A stretch of 16,209 nucleotides of DNA from an uncultured Lachnospiraceae bacterium (lineage in GTDB: Bacteria > Bacillota > Clostridia > Lachnospirales > Lachnospiraceae), in the NCBI GenBank assembly GCA_910584695.1, contig CAJUBR010000063.1, positions 1-16,209 of the forward strand, in the 5' to 3' direction. Position 1 is the first letter of the stretch, and every line of letters begins with the position of its first letter. Under the pieces are notes generated by a model. It did no database searches, was not told the origin of the DNA, and saw only the letters and a list, made by a program, of their open reading frames with translations. The translations under genes were made by a program, and so were the position numbers. This document shows, in pieces, positions 7,186 to 14,503 of this stretch.

Positions 7186-7923
7186 ATGAAAGACTTTTTT
7201 ATGTTTGAAACAGAATATCCGGCAGGCAGTGGTTTTACACTTTTTGGTCCGTGTCATCTGACATGGCTTTTTTGTATTGCCATTTTGATAGGAGTGTCGG
7301 CACACTGGTATCAAAAACAGGAAGGGGCAGTACAAAGAAAAATCGACCATATTATGGGGATTCTTTTTCCCGTGATTGCTGTTTACCGGGATGCAGTGCT
7401 TATGATTACCGGACATTTTGATAGAGGATTTTTACCATTTCATTTGTGCAGTATGGCTCTTTGGATTGCAGTGATTTATATTTGGACAAAGAATCGTTTT
7501 TGGGGTGTAATCTATGTTTTGCTCTGTGTTCCCGGAGCATTGGGGGCACTCCTTTTTCCCAACTGGGATGCATATCCGTTTTTTAATTATATGCATATTC
7601 ATGGATTTTTTTCCCATGGGCTGATCGTTGTTTTCGGAATCTGGCTGATCGCGTCAGGCAGAATAATACCGGACTGGAAAGATTTTTGGATGCCGGTGGT
7701 ATTTGGTGTGGCAGGTTTTTTTGTCATTCATTGGATCAATGGAATACTTGAGACCAATTTCTGGTTTCTGGATAATCCTTCTCATGGTTCTCCATTAATT
7801 TGGATTTTGGGAATTACCGGAGAACGCGGGTATCGGGTGGGATATTTTTTGTTCTGTATGGCAGTTGTGGCAGTCTGGCAGGGAATGCTTGGATTCACGC
7901 ATAGGCTAATGACAAGTCAATAA
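7186..7923 (+). CDS. TIGR02206 (YwaF/TMEM164-like) integral membrane protein
   Basis: A 245-residue multi-pass membrane protein with about seven hydrophobic segments. Family-type motifs are visible: LPFHLC (83-88), GALLFP (120-125), YPFFNYMHIHGFFSHG (130-145), a Trp-rich segment near 183-198 with FLDNPSHGSP, and a short cytoplasmic tail. The paired Cys88 and His144 match positions important in human TMEM164, reported as a phospholipid acyltransferase. Whether bacterial members catalyse anything similar is not established. The nearest ribosome-binding motif AAAGGA (7164-7169) is 16 bases from ATG 7186, unusually far. No in-frame start lies closer, and the protein start fits the family. It stands alone between terminators. 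Confidence 0.85.
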   Translation: MKDFFMFETEYPAGSGFTLFGPCHLTWLFCIAILIGVSAHWYQKQEGAVQRKIDHIMGILFPVIAVYRDAVLMITGHFDRGFLPFHLCSMALWIAVIYIWTKNRFWGVIYVLLCVPGALGALLFPNWDAYPFFNYMHIHGFFSHGLIVVFGIWLIASGRIIPDWKDFWMPVVFGVAGFFVIHWINGILETNFWFLDNPSHGSPLIWILGITGERGYRVGYFLFCMAVVAVWQGMLGFTHRLMTSQ

Positions 7924-7945
7924 CCCCGCAGCAGAGCTGCGGGGT
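7923..7945 (+). terminator. GC-rich terminator-like hairpin at the YwaF-like stop codon
   Basis: CCCCGCAGC (7924-7932) and GCTGCGGGG (7936-7944) form a perfect 9-bp GC-rich stem with a three-base AGA loop, closed by A7923-T7945. The last base of the TAA stop is thus in the stem. The following TATTTG is a poor T-tract, so termination may be incomplete. The hairpin runs straight into the palindromic element at 7946-8011. Confidence 0.6.
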
Positions 7946-8011
7946 ATTTGACCCTCGCGGCATTCGTCAAATGGATATGCGGGCATATCCGCTTGACTCA
8001 TTGCTCGCGGG
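7946..8011. repeat. Long imperfect palindromic intergenic element (copy 1)
   Basis: The core is GGATATGC (7973-7980) and GCATATCC (7983-7990), a perfect 8-bp inverted repeat. GTCAA (7966-7970) can pair with TTGAC on its far side (7993-7997), enlarging the hairpin. The same GTCAA, within GTCAAAT (7966-7972), can instead pair with the upstream ATTTGAC (7946-7952), so two exclusive folds exist. Further out, CCC/GGG, GCG/CGC and GCA/TGC segments also match. A related sequence lies at 16132-16171. From memory, similar elements follow genes in other Lachnospiraceae; I could not check this. Confidence 0.65.
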
Positions 8012-8014
8012 AAT

Positions 8015-8037
8015 AAGAAAAGCGAACGCTTTCTTTT
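8015..8037 (+). terminator. Second terminator-like hairpin before the response-regulator gene
   Basis: AAAGC (8019-8023) pairs with GCTTT (8028-8032) around GAAC, and beyond one bulged A, AAG (8015-8017) pairs with CTT (8033-8035). A short T-run to 8037 follows. It may back up the weak-tailed hairpin at 7923-7945. Confidence 0.45.
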
Positions 8038-8064
8038 GCGTAGGGAAAATATAGATATTTGTAG

Positions 8065-8070
8065 TATAAT
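8065..8070 (+). promoter_or_regulatory. -10 box of the first two-component operon
   Basis: A perfect TATAAT at 8065-8070 lies 38 bases before the response-regulator ATG, in a suitable AT-rich context downstream of terminators. No good -35 hexamer is at 16-19 bases (the nearest TTGCGT, 8036-8041, is 23 away), suggesting an activator-dependent promoter. Confidence 0.45.
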
Positions 8071-8108
8071 ATGTATATTTAAATTAGTTATCAAATTGGG
8101 AGGCATAT

Positions 8109-8843
8109 ATGGAAACATCGGTTTTAATTGTAGATGATGAGGTGGAAATCCGCAAAATGTTAAAACAGATTTTTACCCTGGAGGGATATCTGGTATATAC
8201 AGCAAAAGACGGACAGGAAGCATTAGATAAGGTTTCAGTGTTGATGGGAAAGAAGGAAAACGGTTTTTCGGAGGATTTTCTGGATTTAAAGGAAAACGCA
8301 GGACCGGATATTATTTTATTGGATGTCAATATGCCGAAACTGGATGGGTATGAAGTATGTAAAAGAATCCGGGAATATGTGAACTGTCCTATTTTATTTC
8401 TGAGTGCAAGAGTGGACGAGGAGGATAAGGTAAAAGGCTTTCGTGTCGGAGGTGACGATTATATAGAAAAGCCGTTTAGCATGACAGAACTGAAGGAGCG
8501 GGTAGCTGCCCATTTGAGGAGACAGAGAAGAATAAATGAATCGGAACGGGTAGGGTTTAGCGGCGTATTTACAATTTCCTATTCCGGCAAGCAGGTGCTT
8601 TTTGGAGAAGAAGTGATTCATCTGACGAAAACAGAATATGAAATTGTGGAATTTTTAAGTCAGCATAAAAATCAGGTATTTACCAAGGAGATGATATATG
8701 AACGTCTCTGGGGTTTTGACAAAGACGGAGAGAGCAGCATTATTACAGAACATATCAGAAGAATCCGGCAGAAACTTAAGAAATATTCTGATGAAGCAAT
8801 GGTAGAAACGGTCTGGGGAGTAGGGTACAGATGGATTGGGTAG
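8109..8843 (+). CDS. Response regulator, OmpR family, with extended receiver domain
   Basis: A 244-residue DNA-binding response regulator. The receiver domain has acidic pair Asp9/Asp10, phospho-acceptor Asp72 in LLDVNMPKLDG, Ser99 and Lys121 (EKPF). The winged-helix DNA-binding domain spans about 145-243, with LTKTEYEIVEFL, the recognition segment SIITEHIRRIRQKL and the final WGVGYRW. The acceptor Asp lies about 19 residues later than usual (normally near 52-55) because of an extra charged stretch at about 44-64 between helix 2 and strand 3. RBS GGGAGG (8098-8103) is five bases from ATG. It overlaps the kinase gene by 13 bases, so the two are coupled. The kinase type points to the SpaR/CprR-like group that regulates defence against antimicrobial peptides (inference). 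Confidence 0.92.
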   Translation: METSVLIVDDEVEIRKMLKQIFTLEGYLVYTAKDGQEALDKVSVLMGKKENGFSEDFLDLKENAGPDIILLDVNMPKLDGYEVCKRIREYVNCPILFLSARVDEEDKVKGFRVGGDDYIEKPFSMTELKERVAAHLRRQRRINESERVGFSGVFTISYSGKQVLFGEEVIHLTKTEYEIVEFLSQHKNQVFTKEMIYERLWGFDKDGESSIITEHIRRIRQKLKKYSDEAMVETVWGVGYRWIG

Positions 8844-10105
8844 AAGAACTGTTTGTAAAATGGAAGGGGAAAATAAGGAATTTTTCCCTTCAAAAGGCAA
8901 TGATGGCATACATGATAATTGCAATATTTTTAGTGATAGCAGCGAGTGGCATTACATGGGAGATATGTATGAACTGGAAAGATACAATTAAGACAGTAAA
9001 TGAAGTAGGGGATGATTATAGGTATGCAGGGGAAGGGGCTTTTGTATTATATTTTGAAAATCAAGGAGGTATCAGAGTCACGGATTTTTCCAGTACAATT
9101 TATCTTAAGAAAAGTGACGAGATATTATGGCATGTTTTAGATGGCATTATCGTATTGTGTATTCCGGTTTATTCAGCAGCAGCTATTTTTCTGGTATCGG
9201 TATTGTATTACAAAAACAAACTGCGGGAGCCGATGTCTTTGTTAAGGGCAGAAATGGAGTCCATAAAACGGAACGATTTGAGTTATTCCTGTTTTTATGA
9301 CAGTAATGATGAGATGGGGGATATCTGCAAAGTCATGGATACGATGCGCAAAGCAGTTGTAGAGAATCAGAAGAATATGTGGGAACTGTTAGAAGAACAA
9401 AGAAAAATTAATGCAGCATTTGCCCATGATTTAAGGACACCTTTGACTGTTATTGCCGGTTATGTGGATATGCTGACAGAATATTATCCGAAAGGGAAGA
9501 TGAGTGAGGAAAAAATAATGGAGATTCTCTCTGCTATCCGTGGAGAGACCATAAGATTGAAAACATTTTCGGAAACCATGAAAAAGATAGACAGTTTTGA
9601 GGTGCTGGAGGTCAGAAAAAAAGCGGTCTTTGGCTGTGATTTGGAAAAGGATATCAGAAATCTCGCAGCGGGGATGGAAAGCGGGAGTTTCCTTGTGATT
9701 TCCGTTATGACGCAGTTTAAGAAAAGAGAGATTTGCTGTGATGAAAATATAATACTGGAGGTATTGGGAAATCTGTTATCCAATGCTCTGCGGTATGGGG
9801 AGAAAAAAATAGAAATATTAGCCGAACAGCAGGAGAACAGGCTTTTTTTGTATGTGAAGGATGATGGCAGGGGGATGACAAAGGAGGAGCTTTATAAAGC
9901 CGACAGTCCGTATTATTCAGATAAAACGAAGGAATGTGAGGATCAGTGGAATGGGGATGAGACAGAAAACGAAAAGCAGGATATCCATTTCGGGCTGGGA
10001 CTTACTATCTGTAAGATTCTTTGTAAAAAGCATGGTGGGAGTTTAAGTTTTTCTAACAGTATAGATGGCGGTGCGATTGTCTGTGCAGAGTTTTTTGTGG
10101 GATGA
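8831..10105 (+). CDS. Sensor histidine kinase, SpaK/CprK-like
   Basis: 424 residues. TM1 is at about 23-43, a short outside segment of about 57 residues (44-100) follows, then TM2 at about 101-125, a HAMP-like linker to about 180, and the dimerisation helix with phosphorylated His199 in FAHDLRTPLTVIAGY. The ATPase domain shows the N-box (Asn314, Asn318), DDGRGM (344-349) and HFGLGLTICKILCKKHGG (386-403). HDLRTP and the HFGLGL...ICK.LC.KHGG block are typical of lantibiotic-responsive kinases (SpaK, CprK). The ATP lid is long and acidic (about 362-385). The start overlaps the regulator gene; GGGAG (8816-8820) is ten bases upstream. No transporter gene follows directly, unlike the usual layout; a second two-component system comes next. 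Confidence 0.9.
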   Translation: MDWVEELFVKWKGKIRNFSLQKAMMAYMIIAIFLVIAASGITWEICMNWKDTIKTVNEVGDDYRYAGEGAFVLYFENQGGIRVTDFSSTIYLKKSDEILWHVLDGIIVLCIPVYSAAAIFLVSVLYYKNKLREPMSLLRAEMESIKRNDLSYSCFYDSNDEMGDICKVMDTMRKAVVENQKNMWELLEEQRKINAAFAHDLRTPLTVIAGYVDMLTEYYPKGKMSEEKIMEILSAIRGETIRLKTFSETMKKIDSFEVLEVRKKAVFGCDLEKDIRNLAAGMESGSFLVISVMTQFKKREICCDENIILEVLGNLLSNALRYGEKKIEILAEQQENRLFLYVKDDGRGMTKEELYKADSPYYSDKTKECEDQWNGDETENEKQDIHFGLGLTICKILCKKHGGSLSFSNSIDGGAIVCAEFFVG

Positions 10106-10118
10106 GGGATAAACATGG

Positions 10119-10147
10119 TTGACTTTATGGACTGCGGTTTCTATAAT
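10119..10147 (+). promoter_or_regulatory. Strong sigma-A promoter of the second two-component operon
   Basis: TTGACT (10119-10124) and TATAAT (10142-10147) are separated by the ideal 17 bases. The transcript would begin near 10154, 28 bases before ATG 10182. This rules out the longer in-frame start at 10119, which lies in the -35 box. No terminator was found between this promoter and the upstream kinase stop, so read-through from the first system can add to expression. Confidence 0.85.
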
Positions 10148-10181
10148 GCAGGAAAAGGGAATAACGGATAAGGAGTATACT

Positions 10182-10844
10182 ATGTCAAAAAACCGGGTAC
10201 TGATCGTGGAAGATGAAATTTCCATTGCTAAAATGATTAATATGAATCTTAAGGTTGCAAATTATGATACGGTTATGTTTCATGACGGAGATAAAGCAGC
10301 AAAAGCGTTAGAGGAAGAACATGATTACGATATCGCACTTTTAGATATCATGCTTCCGGGTATGGACGGCTTTGCACTTTTGGAAGTGGTAAAATCTTAT
10401 GGGATACCGGCTATCTTTCTGACAGCAAAGGATGATATCGGTTCCAAAGTACAGGGGCTCCGGGATGGAGCGGAGGATTATATTGTAAAACCGTTTGAGA
10501 TGCTAGAGCTCATGGTGCGTATGGAAAAAGTACTGGAGAGGTCCCAAAAACTCAGTAATGTCATTAAAGTACTGGATTTAGAGATTAATTTTTTAGAGCA
10601 TTCTGTAAGAAAAAATGGTGAAGAGATTTCCTTAAAGCCAATGGAATTTGAACTGTTAGGTGTTCTTGCAAAGAATAAAAATATAGCAATTTCAAGAGAG
10701 GAGCTTTTACGTATGGTGTGGGGATTGGACTATGTAGGGGAGACAAGGACTGTAGATGTGCATATCGGACAGCTGCGTAAAAAGTTATCCTTAAATGATA
10801 ACATTAAGACAATCTCCAAAATGGGTTATAGGTTGGAGGATTAA
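10182..10844 (+). CDS. Response regulator, OmpR/PhoB family
   Basis: A 220-residue regulator of normal length. The receiver has Glu10/Asp11, phospho-acceptor Asp55 in LLDIMLPGMDG, Thr81 and Lys103 (VKPF). The winged-helix domain occupies about 125-219, with LKPMEFELLGVLAKN, the recognition helix segment TRTVDVHIGQLRKKL and the final ISKMGYRLED. ATG 10182 is chosen because AAGGAG (10170-10175) is six bases upstream and the family sequence begins there; a longer frame from 10119 would run through the promoter. Five bases separate its stop codon from the kinase start. Direct targets are unknown; the lipoprotein/ABC operon downstream is the obvious candidate. Confidence 0.93.
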   Translation: MSKNRVLIVEDEISIAKMINMNLKVANYDTVMFHDGDKAAKALEEEHDYDIALLDIMLPGMDGFALLEVVKSYGIPAIFLTAKDDIGSKVQGLRDGAEDYIVKPFEMLELMVRMEKVLERSQKLSNVIKVLDLEINFLEHSVRKNGEEISLKPMEFELLGVLAKNKNIAISREELLRMVWGLDYVGETRTVDVHIGQLRKKLSLNDNIKTISKMGYRLED

Positions 10845-10848
10845 TGCT

Positions 10849-12249
10849 ATGCGGTTAAAGACAAAAATTATCCTGATTTGCAGCCTTGTCGTTTTGTTTG
10901 TATCTGTTATCTGCAGCATGGCAGCTTTTTACACGATGCGGGCGGGATATCTGGATACAGCAATGGGGCAGGGGGTTCAAAGGGCGGCAGATTGTTTTGC
11001 AGATATCAAGGGTAGGATAGTTAACCTACAGTTAGATAGCGGAAAAATAGACCGTAATGTGATGGAATATATTATAAAAGATACGGCAACAAAAGCAGGA
11101 GGGGGGATGTTAGCCTGTTTTTATATAAACGATACCGGAGAAAAGACAGCTATTTATAATGATACAATATTTGAAAGCAGGCACTTGGAGCAGGCAGATT
11201 ATCAGAATGTATCAGATAATCTGGAGCAGGCTGAACTTAAATGGGGAAAGCAGTATTTTGGAGTGTATCGGAGTCAGAATAATAGTTATCCGGAATATCA
11301 GATTTATATGCTGGCAGATATTACTTATGTGCAGGATCGGATTAATCTAATTGGCATTGGATTAGTAGTGCTTATTTTTTTTATTTCCATGCTGGCATAT
11401 GTGGTGTTATCTGCTATGATGAATAAGGTGCTTTCTCCCCTGCAGGAACTGAATGCTTCCGCAAAGCAGATTGCATGTGGAAATTATAATCAGAGAATTA
11501 TGGTTAAGCAAAGAGATGAAATCGGAGAATTAAGTGATAATTTTAACCGGATGGCAGAAGCAGTAGAAATCCGCACCCACAGTTTGGAGGAATCAGAGAA
11601 AAGAAAAACACTTTTTATGGGAAATCTGACCCATGAGTTAAAGACACCGCTGACAGCAATTTCCGGTTATGCCAAGACACTTCTGACCGTAAAACTGCCA
11701 GAAGAAGATAAAGAGGAAGCACTTTCTTTTATCTATGAAGAAAGCTGTCGTCTGGAACGGCTTTCAAAAAAAATGATGAATCTTTTGCTGTTAGAGAAAG
11801 AGGAAGATATTGTGAAAAGTCCGATATCGGCAAAAGAGTTATTTTCTAATGTACAGGCAGTATGCAGTGGAAAATTAAAGGAAGCAGATATAGAACTTGA
11901 ATGCTATGAGAACGGACAGATGTTTTTGGTAGACAGAGACCTTTTTGTAGAGGTACTGGTAAATCTCATTGATAATGCGATTAAGGCGAGCAGGCAGGGA
12001 AACAGGATTTTGCTGACAGCCGGTGAATATTCTATAACCGTTCAGGATTTTGGAAAAGGGATTCCAAAAGAAGAACAGGAAAAAATTCTGGAACCATTTT
12101 ATATGATCGATAAGTCCAGAAGCCGGAAGAGCGGTGGTGCGGGACTGGGACTTGCAATCACTGCAATGATTTTAAAAAGACATGATTGCCAGTTTGAGAT
12201 AGAAAGTACAGTGGGAAAAGGAACACGCATAATTTTACAATTTGTTTAA
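10849..12249 (+). CDS. Sensor histidine kinase with extracytoplasmic sensor and HAMP domain
   Basis: 466 residues. TM1 is at about 7-29, an outside sensor region of about 135 residues (30-164) follows, then TM2 at about 165-189 and HAMP at about 185-240 (LSPLQELNASAKQIACGNYNQ is recognisable). The dimerisation helix carries His262 in THELKTPLTAISGYAKTL. The ATPase domain has Asn372 and Asn376, DFGKGI (400-405), FYMIDKSRSR (417-426) and GLGLAI (432-437). GGAGG (10835-10839) is nine bases from ATG 10849; an upstream in-frame start lies inside the regulator gene and is rejected. It forms an operon with the regulator before it and ends at a strong terminator. The sensor domain has no fold I can name; the ligand is unknown. 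Confidence 0.93.
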   Translation: MRLKTKIILICSLVVLFVSVICSMAAFYTMRAGYLDTAMGQGVQRAADCFADIKGRIVNLQLDSGKIDRNVMEYIIKDTATKAGGGMLACFYINDTGEKTAIYNDTIFESRHLEQADYQNVSDNLEQAELKWGKQYFGVYRSQNNSYPEYQIYMLADITYVQDRINLIGIGLVVLIFFISMLAYVVLSAMMNKVLSPLQELNASAKQIACGNYNQRIMVKQRDEIGELSDNFNRMAEAVEIRTHSLEESEKRKTLFMGNLTHELKTPLTAISGYAKTLLTVKLPEEDKEEALSFIYEESCRLERLSKKMMNLLLLEKEEDIVKSPISAKELFSNVQAVCSGKLKEADIELECYENGQMFLVDRDLFVEVLVNLIDNAIKASRQGNRILLTAGEYSITVQDFGKGIPKEEQEKILEPFYMIDKSRSRKSGGAGLGLAITAMILKRHDCQFEIESTVGKGTRIILQFV

Positions 12250-12263
12250 ATAATGATGAATAC

Positions 12264-12293
12264 TTGATGAAAGCGTTTATGCTAAGATAAGAT
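12264..12293 (+). promoter_or_regulatory. Possible promoter of the lipoprotein/ABC operon, overlapping the terminator
   Basis: TTGATG (12264-12269) and TAAGAT (12288-12293) lie 18 bases apart, each matching consensus at four of six positions. It is the only candidate found between the terminator-bearing 3' end of the kinase operon and the lipoprotein gene. Initiation near 12300 would leave a leader of about 40 bases starting in the terminator's right arm, which would disarm the hairpin. Modest support only. Confidence 0.35.
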
Positions 12294-12311
12294 CAGCGTG
12301 AACGCTTTTTT
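12270..12311 (+). terminator. Strong intrinsic terminator after the second two-component system
   Basis: Bases 12270-12283 pair with 12295-12308 over 14 positions with two G-T wobbles. The loop is 11 bases (12284-12294) and the T-run (12306-12311) overlaps the stem end. Only 27 bases separate it from the next start codon, so it controls read-through into the lipoprotein/ABC genes. TGAAAGCGTTTATG (12267-12280) in its left arm also resembles a CcpA cre site (about 12 of 14), probably by coincidence with the stem. Confidence 0.88.
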
Positions 12312-12338
12312 GTATGGAAAAATGAGGAGATGATAAAA

Positions 12339-13874
12339 ATGAAGAAAAAGAGTGTTGTATTTTTGTTAGCAGGAGTTATGATGCTTTCTTTGACAGGATG
12401 TGCCGGCAGTCCAGAAAATCCGGTGGTAAAGGAAAAGAATCTGGATAAGATGTTAGAACAGGCAGAAAATACCGGAGAGGGAGCTGCATCGTATCATGAT
12501 GTGTTAAAAGAAGTAGAAGGAAATTATGAAACCTATCAGACACAGATTCAGGATGATTCCTTGAGGGTAAAGGTGGATGTAAATGCCAGAGTGCAGGTGC
12601 CGGAGGTGGATAAGCTGTCCGTTTACCGAGTCCGTCAGAAAAAGATCAGCCAGGAATTTCTGGATAATGTAAGAAATGCACTGACGGCAGATGTTTCCTA
12701 CTATGAGGGAAGGATAAAAGAGACAAGGACAAAATCGGTAATCGCAAAGGAGATACAGGAAGAAAAAGATATGATTGCCGGTCTTAAGGCGGGGAAAGAC
12801 GGTTTGGATGAAGAAGGTGTGCAGCAGTATAAGTCGGAATATGAACAGAGACTACAGGAATTGGAAGCAGAATATGAAACTGCGGTGGATGATGTGAAGT
12901 TAACAGATTACCCTTCCGATAATAAGATTTATCCTATTCAGGAATTGTACAAAAAGTATCCGAAAGATAATTTTTATGAATGGGAGCACAGCATACATCC
13001 GGATGCGGAAGTCTATTACGGAATAAGCGATGCAAAAGATGGCAGCTACCATGCATTGTTTGTACAAAACAGCGGTGATTACGGAAATTGTCTGCGCTAT
13101 ATGAATAGCCAATATGGGTATGGCATGATATCTTCTGCATTTGTGGAAGATGATATGAAGTTTTCGGTATTAAAAAAAGAAGGGGAAGCACCGGATTTTG
13201 TAGAGGCAGGGGTTGGACTGGAAAAAAATCCGGAATTGGCTGACAAGGAGCCTCTTACTTTATCTGAGGAAGCCGCCAGAGGGCAGGCAGATGAATTAAT
13301 GCAGAAGTTAAACCTTACGGATTATAAGTGCTGTGAGAGTGGAATATATTCGCAGCTGGTCGGTGAGGAAAATGATTATTATCGGGATGTTTACAAATTT
13401 TTGTATATGAGAAATATGGATGGTGTATTTGTTGATAATTCAGCCGGATTAAAATTTGTTGATGAGTGGAAGGGAGATGAATATACAAAAAAGGCATGGG
13501 GAAATGAAGCGGTTGTTGTTGCAGTCAATGACAACGGTATCGTGGATTTCCGTTATCTCACGCCTCTTTCAGTAGATGAAACGGTGGTGGAAAAAACCGG
13601 TATTAAATCGTTTCAGGATATAAAAGATACCTTTGAACAGATGGTGGTAATTGAGAATGCAGTGGAGGAAGGAAATGTATTGATTGAAGTAACGGATGTT
13701 AAACTGGTTTATACCAGAATCAGTGAAAAGGATAGTTTTGATACAGGGCTGGTTGTTCCTGTCTGGGATTTTGAAGGCAGGATTACGAGTGAATACGGAC
13801 GAGAAGAAGCCGGTAATATTTTGTCAATTAATGCAATTGACGGAACAGTGATTAACAGACGTCTGGGATATTAG
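12339..13874 (+). CDS. Lipoprotein of unknown function (DUF6034-like), first gene of an ABC operon
   Basis: 511 residues with a classic lipoprotein signal: a KKK N-terminus, hydrophobic core and lipobox LTGC with Cys21 as the lipidated residue, so it is anchored on the outer face of the membrane. After it come a helical region (about 30-72), a beta-type segment (77-100), a Glu/Lys-rich coiled coil (about 130-185), then a mixed domain rich in Tyr and Asp to the end. No enzymatic motif is visible. From memory it resembles lipoproteins annotated DUF6034 in Lachnospiraceae; unverified. ATG 12339 is nine bases after GAGGAG (12324-12329); ATG 12330 directly abuts that site and is unlikely. The first permease gene starts two bases after its stop. 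Probable job: extracellular partner or substrate receptor of this transporter (inference). Confidence 0.85.
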   Translation: MKKKSVVFLLAGVMMLSLTGCAGSPENPVVKEKNLDKMLEQAENTGEGAASYHDVLKEVEGNYETYQTQIQDDSLRVKVDVNARVQVPEVDKLSVYRVRQKKISQEFLDNVRNALTADVSYYEGRIKETRTKSVIAKEIQEEKDMIAGLKAGKDGLDEEGVQQYKSEYEQRLQELEAEYETAVDDVKLTDYPSDNKIYPIQELYKKYPKDNFYEWEHSIHPDAEVYYGISDAKDGSYHALFVQNSGDYGNCLRYMNSQYGYGMISSAFVEDDMKFSVLKKEGEAPDFVEAGVGLEKNPELADKEPLTLSEEAARGQADELMQKLNLTDYKCCESGIYSQLVGEENDYYRDVYKFLYMRNMDGVFVDNSAGLKFVDEWKGDEYTKKAWGNEAVVVAVNDNGIVDFRYLTPLSVDETVVEKTGIKSFQDIKDTFEQMVVIENAVEEGNVLIEVTDVKLVYTRISEKDSFDTGLVVPVWDFEGRITSEYGREEAGNILSINAIDGTVINRRLGY

Positions 13875-13876
13875 AG

Positions 13877-14503
13877 ATGAATAGTTTTGAGACGGATTTG
13901 AAACGGGCATTTGGCGGTTTGAATTTTTGGGCAGGACTGTTGTTAGAGTGTGTGATCCTGTTTCAGTCAGGACCTGATTCGGATTTGTTCCGAATCAGTG
14001 TTCCGGTATTGGCGTCAGTACCATATTCTACAGCATGGATCAATGAGTATCAAAGCGGATATCTAAAAGAATATCTGCCCCGGTGTGGAAGAAATGCATA
14101 CATATTAGGAAAATTTTTTTCCTGTGGTATCAGTGGAGGGGCATTGACAGGCATAGCATGTCTGTTCTATCTGTATAGTAAATCTCAGGAAGAAATTTCT
14201 ATAGATGTATTTCTGGTGTTTCTTTCGGGAATGTTCTGGGCAGTCGTGGCTGCTACATTAGCGGCAGCATCTAACAGCAGATATGTGGCTTATGGTGGTT
14301 CTTTTGTATTATTTCATGCATTGGTTATCCTGTATGAGAGGTATTTCGTTTCGTTGTACTGTCTGCATCCGGTGGAATGGTTTGCACCCACTCACACATG
14401 GATGTTTGGAAATATGGGGATTATCCTTATGTGTGGAAGTATGATTGTGATTACTGGTATTTTTTATTATGAGGTTCTTAGGAGGTGCATTGAGCGTGTA
14501 TAA
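13877..14503 (+). CDS. ABC-2-like permease subunit, short (208 residues)
   Basis: A small integral membrane protein with about six hydrophobic stretches (roughly 14-30, 38-50, 77-99, 110-131, 138-153, 178-198). The N-terminus FETDLKRAF and the segment EYQSGYLKEYLPRCGRNAYILGK (57-79, cytoplasmic loop with charged Arg/Lys) resemble the coupling region of ABC-2 permeases. It is shorter than usual, suggesting it works as a heterodimer with the next gene product. No strong Shine-Dalgarno site precedes the ATG, which lies two bases after the lipoprotein stop, so translation is probably coupled. Substrate unknown. Assignment rests on context plus topology. Confidence 0.8.
   Translation: MNSFETDLKRAFGGLNFWAGLLLECVILFQSGPDSDLFRISVPVLASVPYSTAWINEYQSGYLKEYLPRCGRNAYILGKFFSCGISGGALTGIACLFYLYSKSQEEISIDVFLVFLSGMFWAVVAATLAAASNSRYVAYGGSFVLFHALVILYERYFVSLYCLHPVEWFAPTHTWMFGNMGIILMCGSMIVITGIFYYEVLRRCIERV

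Noticed and set aside
10119..10181. 21-codon N-terminal extension of the second response regulator
   Set aside because: It begins in the -35 box of a strong promoter, and ATG 10182 has an ideal AAGGAG site and the family N-terminus.
10795..10848. 18-codon upstream extension of the second kinase
   Set aside because: It lies fully in the response-regulator coding sequence and lacks a ribosome site, whereas ATG 10849 has GGAGG at nine bases.
14469..14495. Nine-codon N-terminal extension of the second permease from ATG 14469
   Set aside because: No ribosome site precedes it, while AGGAGG at 14480-14485 serves the later GTG 14496; kept only as an alternative start.
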